Positions 16,001-25,005 of a stretch of 64,000 nt of DNA are shown here, in pieces. Both the position numbers and the translations under genes were made by a program. The stretch lies in the NCBI RefSeq assembly GCF_000372725.1, contig NW_005200333.1, positions 672,725 to 736,724 of the forward strand. Reading direction: 5' to 3'. The DNA is from Emiliania huxleyi CCMP1516. Lineage: Eukaryota > Haptophyta > Isochrysidales > Noelaerhabdaceae. Numbering within the stretch: position 1 is the first letter of the stretch; each line of letters opens with the position of its first letter. The notes under the pieces were generated by a model. That model saw only the letters and a list, made by a program, of their open reading frames with translations, made no database searches and was not told the origin of the DNA.

Positions 16001-16161
16001 GCCTTAGCCTGTCCAGGCGAGACCTGTCGACGTGGCGACCCGCCGACTCGAGCAGCGAACGAGGCGGCTGGCGCGTCGCCCACGGGCGATTCGGCGTGGT
16101 TGTCGGAGGGTCGTCCCGCCCCGCGGAGGGCGAGGGATTGCGAGCTGAGTTCGAGGTGTGA
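13033..16161 (+). CDS. GH3 family glycoside hydrolase (beta-glucosidase/xylosidase-like), membrane anchored
   Basis: Hydrolyses beta-linked glycosides with retention. The gene is intronless, unlike its neighbours, with 1042 residues from ATG 13033 (context AAAATGC); the open frame further upstream starts only with a non-ATG codon. Residues ~100-240 hold three hydrophobic stretches (ELASVAVCLLLLLAAA, GTLAGLVLSVWAA, LRAVAALAVAPLSATLCLFV). The catalytic barrel follows: GLPGLHMQDAAQGYR, SWDASLTREF, KGANVILGPSVNVHR, GRNAEYLSGEEP, VAAVVKHYALNNQE, ASFMCSYNLVDGEHAC, and the nucleophile Asp ~562 in GWMMSDWWAVHS. The second domain (LLKNEGVLPLQ, FPFGHGLSYTRFSYSWE) and a fibronectin-III-like end (GREGQEVAQLYLSYP-type) complete it. 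Probably an anchored extracytoplasmic enzyme; substrate unknown. Confidence 0.93.
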   Translation: MPPDDGYLPTTRSSVELGNMRGYSSGRMSSLPLVHQFSEAEKFRGSAVSTGSVGEHLPSQGAEKVDPASGDSAGSGAENSSKLEDVALAMQETDLSPYVQPSFVSRVGSLVLACARPLLVGSAGALLGALELASVAVCLLLLLAAAHVPARGSADAEILNAGVLAVSTLAGTLAGLVLSVWAARSGLLGRAFSGRPGGGTADKAVRGIRVNTAGGGRRRVFWLRAVAALAVAPLSATLCLFVPSEPQTALLDTLRPLLAIGLGWSGGVKLPAGYCASFGAAPLLQGGGPSRGQAVRQLSEAVDGGGESGRKPLQRLSPGWWRRWGDTKAGAAAALVANMTRAEAGRLVQGFGWAGFSLPEGLYTGSVLGVPRLGLPGLHMQDAAQGYRTMFDSQVGTVTAWPSLLSFAASWDASLTREFASALGREFRAKGANVILGPSVNVHRVARNGRNAEYLSGEEPRLGEVLVAAYVQGVQSEKVAAVVKHYALNNQETHRATVDVEVDERTRREVYYPPFEAAVRAGVASFMCSYNLVDGEHACGSEALSSELRDGLGFADGWMMSDWWAVHSSDAARGGVDQNMPGNDGWFDLYRLGGASGESDSRPHGLVGQMAERVVRGALAADAYDAMPCHVGCDCGPLMMDGVSTSAEHRALARRAAASSVVLLKNEGVLPLQRDPPAGRLRIALLGSACAAPSAWQSRAAREDWAAGDYYTVGGSGRVFFPGDASLLAGLEAAGYDVALHPVDRSSDAEAAMRGFDVAIACGGGVTQESRDRPSLRLDQDHFLQQLVARTRASRSVDAPPHVRLPPLIVVALAPGAILTSWAEHADAALVLFLGGEATGLALSDVLSGHVSPSGRLPLTLPAAEADATPPCAGLSCSYTEGLALAWRGLHKRPVAFPFGHGLSYTRFSYSWETEPAPSAGGGATLDGRGDAQQPLFNLSFRVQNDGAREGQEVAQLYLSYPESAGEPPLVLRHFVKTRPLQPSQSELVSLSLSRRDLSTWRPADSSSERGGWRVAHGRFGVVVGGSSRPAEGEGLRAEFEV

Positions 16162-16560
16162 GTTCGCCCCACCACTTTTGTGCGTTTGTGGAGTCTGGAG
16201 AAAGAAAAAGGCGCTCCTGCCGGTCCTGCCAAGGTCCGACCCCAGCGGCGTCGGCGGGCATATAAGCGAGGCGGCGCGGGTAGAGACCCAGGCGGCGGCG
16301 CGGGAGGAGGCAGGGGGGCAAGAGGGCGCGGAGCGGACGGACATCTCAAGGCGCGTGCGACCGAGCCGAGCGTCAAGCAGTGTGGCCACATGTTCGCGTG
16401 CTGCGTCGATGACGCGGCGAAGACCACGATGCTGCGAGCGGCGAGCGACAAGCAGGTGTACTGCGTGCCCCGAGGGTCGGCGCCGTTGCAGGCGACCATC
16501 GCCCGCGAGTAGGTGGTCTGAGCTGCGTGGTAGTCTTTGACCTGCCCCCCCCCCCCCCCC
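16162..16560. other. Intergenic, no gene seen
   Basis: Overlapping short ORFs without domain-like sequence; probably 3' flank of the GH3 gene. Confidence 0.4.
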
Positions 16561-16561
16561 C

Positions 16562-16670
16562 TTGAGCACTTGAGCACTGGATAGGGTCGATTCCGCATGG
16601 TACGGGACCCCTCGATCGTCTCGCCCTCCCTCGCTGGTGTGCTCATCGGGGGGGTCATAACAACAGCACA
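16562..16670 (+). repeat. Dispersed repeat family (GAGCACTTGAGCACTGG), copy 1
   Basis: TTGAGCACTTGAGCACTGG then ATAGGGTCGATTCCGCATGG, TACGGGACCCCTCGATCG, TCTCGCCCTCCCTC and a G-run with TCATAACAA. Nearly identical to 35666-35775; related copies lie at 45724-45787 (inverted) and 59330-59371. Confidence 0.85.
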
Positions 16671-16714
16671 CAGACACATATCTAGCCGCTGCACAGCTCC
16701 TCAGGCTTTCTGGG

Positions 16715-17250
<536 letters not shown>

Positions 17251-17329
17251 CTGTGCGTGCCGTGAATGGAAGAATTTCAGATATCTACACCCACCCACCC
17301 ACCCACACACACACACACACGTTGCTCGT

Positions 17330-17410
17330 TGTGGCCTAGCGCAGCGCGAGCTCGCCGTGTGAGCCTAGCGCAGCGCGAACTCGCTCTGAGCCTAGCGCAG
17401 CGCGAACCCT
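17330..17410. repeat. Short tandem repeat, unit ~26 bp
   Basis: Three imperfect units with CCTAGCGCAGCGCGA followed by GCTCGCC or ACTCGCTCT. Confidence 0.75.
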
Positions 17411-17643
17411 CGCACAGAAAAGTTTGCGCAGCAACACGCAGAACTTGGAGCACTTGGATAAATAAATAAAAAAATAAATAAAACGGGCACGCCAAACGAG
17501 GGGTGGGAGAGGGACAGGGTCCCCACCTGCACGAGCAGGATCTTGGAAGGACGATCAGGTGCAGTCATTAAGCGCAGAAGTTATTCTTTATTTCCGAGCC
17601 GCTGACCGGGCTGGGTTGCCACGACAATCACACCGCACGAAAT

Positions 17644-19119
17644 ATGAACCCAGACCTCGAGGCGCTCTACGCGGTCGAGGCCAAGCGCGAGGCTGCCGCA
17701 GCCGAGGCGCAAAGGCGGGAGGCGGAGTCGAGCCGACTTGAGCAGAGGCAGCGGCAGGAGCGGACGGTGCAGTACCAGGCGGGGCTGAGCGCGACGCGAG
17801 AGATCGAAAAGAAGAGGCACGAGGCGGAGAGGAAACGGCGGGAGGAAGCGGAGAGGAAACGGAGAGCCGCGGAGATACGCGAAGCCAAGAACAGGGAGTG
17901 CTACCAGACAGACGTCGACCAGGCTGAGCGAGCGAGAATGTCGAAAGCCGAGTTCAATCTTGGCCGGGAGGAGCAGCGGCGAGCGCAACGCGAGCGGCTG
18001 CAGTCCTATGCGTCGGACGAGCAGAGCCGGCTGGAGCGCGAGACGGTCTCCCGCCACCTCAAGGAGCAGAGTGACCTCCAGCGTGCTCTCTCCCTCTCCC
18101 GTCTCGAGCAGCAGAGCAGCAGCAGGAGAGGCGGCGGGCCGGGAGGCGGCGGCACGTCGAGCGGGCATGCCGCGGCGCCAGGCGGCGACAGCGACGAGGA
18201 GTTCCTCGCGGCACTGGAGGCGTCGAAGCAGGAGGCGGAGGCGCGTGCCGGCGGGGCGAGCAGTGGCAGTTTGGGCAGCGGAGAGCGGGGCAGCGGAGAG
18301 GCTGACGATGCCATCGTCGCGCACCTAATCGGGATGGGCTTCCCGCTCCCTCTCTCGCGCCGCGCGGCGCTCGCCGTCGCCAATCGCTCTGCCGAGGCGG
18401 CGGCGGAGTGGGTGCTCATGCAGGGCGACGCGAAGCTCGCCCGACCCGGTCCCGCCTGAGTACTTAACCTGAGCAGCTGGTTGATCGATTCTCCAGGCGA
18501 TGCGGAGCCCGGCGACCCGCCTCCGCCGCCCGGGGGGGTCGGAGGGGGCAGCGGCGACGCCCTCCCGGCTGCACGACACGGTGGCAAGGCGCCGGTGGGG
18601 GGCAAGGCGAGGGCAGTGCCGAGCAGCGCCGGCTCCGAGGCGGCCTCTGCGCCAAGCGACGCCGAGAGGCGAGGCGCAGTCTGCAGCGGCGGCGGCGGAC
18701 GTGTCGCCGCCAACAGCGGAGGGGCTGGGCCCAGTCAGGCGCTGGCGGCCGCCCAGTGGCTGAGCAGTGGGAGTCAAATGATTCGTTCTTGATATCTCGA
18801 TCTGGACAATTAGGCGGCGGCGGCGGCAGAGAGGGACGCGGACGCGGCAGGTGGTGTCGATGAGGCGTCGTTGCTGGCGGTGGTGGAGGCGGCGGAGGCG
18901 GAGGAGGCGAAGAAGGTGGCGGAGGCGGCGGCGGCGGCCGAGGCGGCGGCGGAGGAAGAGGAGGTGCGGCGGGTGGCGGCGGCGGCGGAGGCGGAGGAGG
19001 CGGAGGCGAGGAGGGTGGCGGAGGCGGAGGCGGAGGCGGAGGTAAGAAGGGTGGCGGCGGAGGCGGAGGCGGCGGAGGCGGCGGCGGCAGCGGCGGCAGC
19101 GGCGGCGGCGGCGGCCGCG

Positions 19120-19150
<31 letters not shown>

Positions 19151-22100
19151 AGGCGGCGGAGGCGGCGGAGGCGGCGGAGGCGGCGACGGAGGAGTCGTTC
19201 GATCTGCCGGGCACTGTGAGGAGCCTCAAGCGCTTCTTCTCCGCCGAGGTGCAGTCGATCGCCGGCTTTGAGCCCGCCCTCGAGCAGATGGAGAGAGAGA
19301 TGTATGGCGCCGTCCGAGCGGGCTGCCTTGACGTGCGTGTGCGCTCACTCGCGCTGAAGTTCACGCCAGCTAGGGAGACGGCGGTTGTAGCCGCGAGTGG
19401 CGCGTCGCCGAGCGACGCATCTGCAAGCGACGCGTCTACATCCGGTACGGCGCTGCCGCCCCCGCCGTCGCAACTGCCGCCGCCGTCGCAACTGCCGCCG
19501 CCGCCGCCGTCGCAGTACGCGGTACTACCTTTCGTGGTCGAGTGGGAGGCTGGTTTCCCGCCGCCCCTTGGCTCCGCGCCGCCCCTTGGCTCGCCACCGC
19601 CCCTTGGCCTGCCGCCGCCCCTTGGCGGTGCGGAGGATGTGGCGCAGCTGCTCGGTGTGTACCTGCCGGCGCCACGCGCAGAGGCGGGGCTGCAGGTGTG
19701 GAGGCGGCAGGCGGCGGCGGGGCCCACCTTCTTCTTGGCGGCCCACAAGTCGGGCGGAGAGAAGCAGTGGTCGATCAAGCGGAGCTGGGAGCAGACGAGC
19801 AGGCCGGTGCTGCTGCTGCGCGGCTCTCGCTCAGTCAGCCCCTACCGCGGAGGTATGCCCGACGTGGTCGGCGGCGTGTGGTGCTTGCAGGGAGGCGAGC
19901 GGGGCACGCCAAGAGTCACTAGTCATGAACCAACGTCGATCGCATGTGATCATGCGCCGTTGGTAGGCGAGCGGGCGGGGGTGCGTTGCAGGTACGTGAG
20001 CGACGGCGAGGCGCGGGAGGCGGCCGAGGCGGCGGCGCTGCGCCAGCGCTAATGAAAAGCGTAGCTTGTTCACACTGTGAGCAGGTGCGGGAGATGGAGG
20101 CGGCGGAGCTGCGCCCGCCGCAGCCGGGTGCGTGGCTCGCTCCTCCGGCGGACGAGGCGGGGGCGGAGAGCGGGGCGGCGGAGCTGATGCGGCGCGTGCG
20201 CCGCGGCCGTGCCGCGGAGGAGCGGTGGGAGGGGGCGGAGGCAGAGGCGGCGAGGGCGGCGAGGGCAGTCGAGCGGGGGGAGAGGGGAGAGGCCGGGGCT
20301 GTGGCGGAGCTCGCGGCGCCCGCGAGCCCAGATGCGGCCTTCCAGCTTGGCTTCCGGCGGCGGGTGCCGGAGGAGTCCTTCTTGGTCGCTTGGCAGGAGG
20401 CGGGGGCGACGCGGCGGCGGTGTGTGGCGGTCCTAATCGCTATGTAGTTGATCACGAGTTGACGATTCAGGCGGAGGCGACGCGGCTGTGTGTGGCGGTC
20501 GACCCGACGCTGCGTCTGCTGCGTGTGACGTTGGCGCGGACAGGCGCGCGCCCGTCCGCTACTTGCCCCCGTTCGCTACATGGCAGCCCTTGAGTCGTCC
20601 CCCAGAGCGGGCTGGTTGGGCGGGCGGCCTCAAACCCCCCCCTCTCTATCGAGAGTCCGGCCATCGTTGCGACGAGGGGCGGTCGTGGTGACGGCTGCTC
20701 TTTCTCCTGTATGCAGGCGGGCGCACCATCCGCCTCTCGTGGCCCTTCCGGTCGCTTCTCGGTCTTGCGGGCCGAGGGGCGGCGGCGGGCAGCCCGCCGC
20801 AGCAGCACCTCGCGGGGGGAGGTCTCGCCCGGGAGGGGGTGGACTAGTCACTGGTCACTAGTCACTAGTCACTAGTCACTGATATTAATAGGTCTCGCCC
20901 GGGAGGGGGTGGAGGTTGACGTGAGCGCTGGCCGCGCCACGCTCCTCTTCACCGCAAGTGAGCCGCCGGCCGTCGAGTTGGCTGCGGAGGCAGGGGCCGG
21001 CGGAGGCGGTGGGCGCGGCGGCGGAGGAGGAGGGGGAGGCGGAGGAGGAGGCGGAGGAGGTGGCGGGAGGAGCAGGGGCGGTTGGGTGCGAAGCTGTGCC
21101 GACCCGTCGGGGAGAGGCGGTGGGGCGGCTCCTTGCCCGAGGCGGCGGTGTGAAGAGCGTCTCTTCACAGCTCCAAGTGTGAACAGGCTGGCTCTCGCGC
21201 GCCTTGAGCGCGCGGGTAGTGCTGCCGGTGTCAAGGGGAGGGGGTCGGCAGCCTGAAGCTGCGAAGAGGTCTCCTCACAGGCCGAGCTGTGAGCAGGCGC
21301 GAGGCGACCGGGTCGGGCGGCTGAAGCGGTCTCTCGGAGCGAGTCTGCTCTCGCGGCGATCAAAAGTCCGCCGGCCTTGACTCACTCTCCTCTGACCACA
21401 GGTCTCTCGACGCCTCAGGGCTGCTCTCCCCTCTCTCGCGCGCGGGGATGTCCGCGCCCTCCGAGGCGCCCCCCGCTTGCGACTTGTCCAGCCTGCCCTT
21501 CGCTGTCCGGTACGGGGTCGAGGTGCGCCGCAGCCGGTCGACACTTCGGCGAATCTCGGCGCATCTCGGCGCATCTCGGCGCATCTCAGCGCTTCTCGGC
21601 GCGTCTCGGACTGCAGGTGCTCCTCAGCCGCGGCGCGATGACGGCGGCGGAGGTGACGCCCGAGCTTGTGCGGAGGCTGCGAGGCACGGACGCCGCCGTC
21701 GCGCAGTCTTCGCTGCGCGTCATGGCGAGCAAAGATGTTGAGCGCTTGGCTCGCGGCGGGGGGGGGAGATCGGCGGAGATGACGCGAGGGTGCGCGAGAT
21801 TAGGCGAGCCTCGCTTCTGACCACGAGCGGGGAGGGGGAGGGGGAGGCCGCGACGCAGCGCAGGAGCTGCTCGAGTGGTGCGGCTGGTTCGAGAGGCGGA
21901 GGCTGCGGGGCGGGGGGCGTGGAGAGGGCTGGGCGGCTTGGGAGCGGGCGGGCGGGGGAGGGGAGACGGCGGGAGAGGCGGGCCGCTGCGAGGTGCGGCG
22001 ACTGGTCGTGACGCCCCTGCGGTGTGACGCAGCGTCTCTTCACACCGCACCGTCCGGTCAGGTGCGGCGGGTGGTCGTGACTCCGCTACGGACCGTCGCT

Positions 22101-24973
22101 CTTCCTTCGGAGTGGGAGGTGTCGAGCCACGCGGTGCGGTGGGTGGCCGAGCAGGAGCGGGAGCACGGTGCGGCTGCTGCGTCCCCTCCTTCTCCTCTCC
22201 TTCACAGCTCAGCGACCGCGCGTCAGGAGGGGAGCACGGAGCGGCTGCTGCGTTGCTCCTTTGCGGACGAGTCGCTAGAGCCGCTGAGCCGCTGCCGAGG
22301 CTTGCTCGAGTCGTGCCCTGCAAGCAGTGGACGGGCTCCTCACTCGGTGCGAAGGCGTGCGTAGGCTTGCTCGAGGCCGAGTCGTACCGGGAGCGGGTGC
22401 GCGAGGTGCTGGCTGGAGAAGCCAGTGAGGGGAGGGCTCCTCACTCCTGGACCTGCGGTGAAGGTGCGCGAGGTGCTGACGCACGGCGTGGTCGTGGGCG
22501 GGCGCACCTTCAAGTACCTCGGCTCGAGCAGCGTCCGTCCAAGCACGCTACCCAGTCAATCCTGATCAAGTAATTGAGCAGTCATCGATTCATAGGCTCG
22601 AGCAGTGCCCAGTTCAAGGAGGGGGGCTGCTGGATGCTGGCGGAGGAGGGGCAGCTCACGGTCCCTCGCCCTCTCACCTCGCTGGGCCGAGATGAGCCGC
22701 GATGAGCCGAGATGGCCCGAGGTTAGGTCCCTCGCCTTCTCACCTCGATGGGCGACCTGTCGGGGTTACACGAGGCGCGCTCCGGCGAACTACTCACTAG
22801 CCACCAGTCAAGTTGTTGATGATTGGCTGTTGTTGGGCTGCACGAGGCGCCTCGGCTCGTCGCCCGCATCGGCCAGTGCTTCTCGACAACGGTGGCGACA
22901 CTGCGCGTGTTGCGGGGTGAGGGGGGCGGCCCCGCGGGAGGGGGGGAGGTCGAGCCCGGCTACCAAGGCTGGTGGGAGGAGATGGCCGAGGTGCGGCGAG
23001 GTTCCTTCACCTTCTCGGACGGCTGCGGCACGATCTCGCGCGACCTGATGCTCCAGGCGAGACACTTCCTAGACACTTCCTAGACACTCCTACTGCCTCG
23101 CGCGACCTGGTGCTCCAGGCGCTGGTTCGGAGGCCGCAGCCACGCCCTGAGAACTGCTCAGTCTCAACTAACCGCCCGACTTGACGCTCCAGATGTTCGA
23201 CGCGCCTGGCGAGATGATGCGCTCGGCGCTTGCAGATCCGCTCGATCGGCCGTCATTAAAGCGAGTCGTTAGTTAATAGGCGAGATGATGCACTCGGCGC
23301 TTGCAGATCCGCTCGATCGGCCGTCATTAAAGCGAGTCGTTAGTTAATAGGCGAGATGATGCACTCGGCGCTGCAGATCCGGTTTGGAGGGACCAAGGGG
23401 ATGGTGAGTCTCGACACGCGGCTCGAGGGGCGGAGGCTGCGGCTGCGGCCGTCGCAGATCAAATTTGCGTCTGACGAGTGCTCCCTCGAGGTGAACGAGG
23501 TGGCTCGCTGCCTGCCAGGCCACCTCAACCGCGAGGTCATCATGCTGTTCTGACCAGCCGCCTCGTCACGACGTTAGCTGTGAACAGGCCACCTCAACCG
23601 CGAGGTCATCATGCTGCTTTCGACGCGAGGCGCCCGACCACACACCCCTGCTCGCCTGAGTTAATGTCAGCAGTGAGCATCACTCCTCCCCTTGACGGAG
23701 ACTAGGCGTGCCCGACCACACGCTGCTCACCTTCTTCCAGCGCGAGGCGCAGCGCGCGGCAAACACCGCCATCGAGGACGGAGAGCGCGCGCCGCACGAG
23801 GCCGCGCTGCTGGAGCATTCCAGCCCCGAGCCGGGGGGCGCGGCGGCGGTGGCGATGGAGGCGCTGCAGCTCCCGGGCGGCTCTCTGGCGGGCGGGGCCC
23901 GCGCCATCTTGAGCGGCCGAGGGTACGCGAGATCACTCGGGAGTAGGCGGCCCTCTTTCGGAGGACCCGCACTTGCGCGCGATCGTGCTGGCCGTCCGGT
24001 TGCACCGGCTCGAGCTGCTTCGCTCAAAGTGCCACCTGCCGGTCGAGAACAGCCGCCTCGCCCACGGCGTGCTCGACGAGCGGGGCGTGCTGCGGGAGAA
24101 CCAGATGTTCCTTCGCGAGCGATACCGCATCCCGGGCACCAGCGAGTACTACTCCCGTGTGATCACCGGCCGTGCCTTCTTCGTCCGCAACCCGTGCTTG
24201 CACGCCGCCGGTCTCCGCTTCGTTGATCGATGACCTCACTCATCCACACACTCACTAATAGGTGCTTGCACGCCGGCGATATCCGCCTCGTTGATCTCGT
24301 CGAATTGCCGGAGCTGATGGAGGCCGAGCTGCTCAACGTCCTCGTCTTCCCGCAGGCATGAGTCCGCTAGTTCAATCTCCCTCCGTGCTGCTGCATACCG
24401 GGCAGTGCGCGCGTCTCTCCCGCAGGCATTAGTCCGCTAGTTACGCCGGTGCTCTCAGTGCTGCCGCGCGTCTCTCCCGCAGGCCGGGGAGCGGCCTCTC
24501 TCGGACCAGAGCGCGGGCGGCGACTTGGACGGCGACAAGTACTTGGTCTGCTGGGACGCGGACATCGTGCAGTGCCTGCGGGAGAGAGACCCGGCGCCGT
24601 CTTACGGCGCGGACGAGGCGCGCTGCGGCCGCCTCGCCACCTCTTCACGGCGCCGGGAGCAGTGGCTTCTTCACATGTGCATGTCTACCGGCGAGAACAG
24701 GTGCTGAAGGACCTCGGCGCGTCTCGCATCTCCTCCGCCTTCCGCTCTCGCTCCGCCCGCCGCCGCGCTTCTGCTGCCGGCGGAGGCGGCGGAGGCAGCG
24801 GCGGAGGCAGCGGCGGAGGCAGCGGCGGAGGCAGCGGCGGAGGCAGCGGCGGAGGCAGCGGCGGAGGCAGCGGCGGCGGCGAAGCCGGCGGCAGCAGCAG
24901 AGCCAATGGCAGAGTCGGCGGCGGCGGCGGCGGTGGCGGCGGTGGCGGCGGCGGCGGCGGCGGCGGTGGCGGC

Positions 24974-25005
<32 letters not shown>

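Noticed and set aside
21540..21615. CRISPR-like array of short repeats
   Set aside because: Units are contiguous 10-mers without unique spacers and lie in a eukaryotic intron.
22000..23600. Plain tandem-duplication model for intron origin
   Set aside because: Only the first 10-36 bases of each intron match the downstream exon; the rest is unrelated filler, so whole-segment duplication does not fit.
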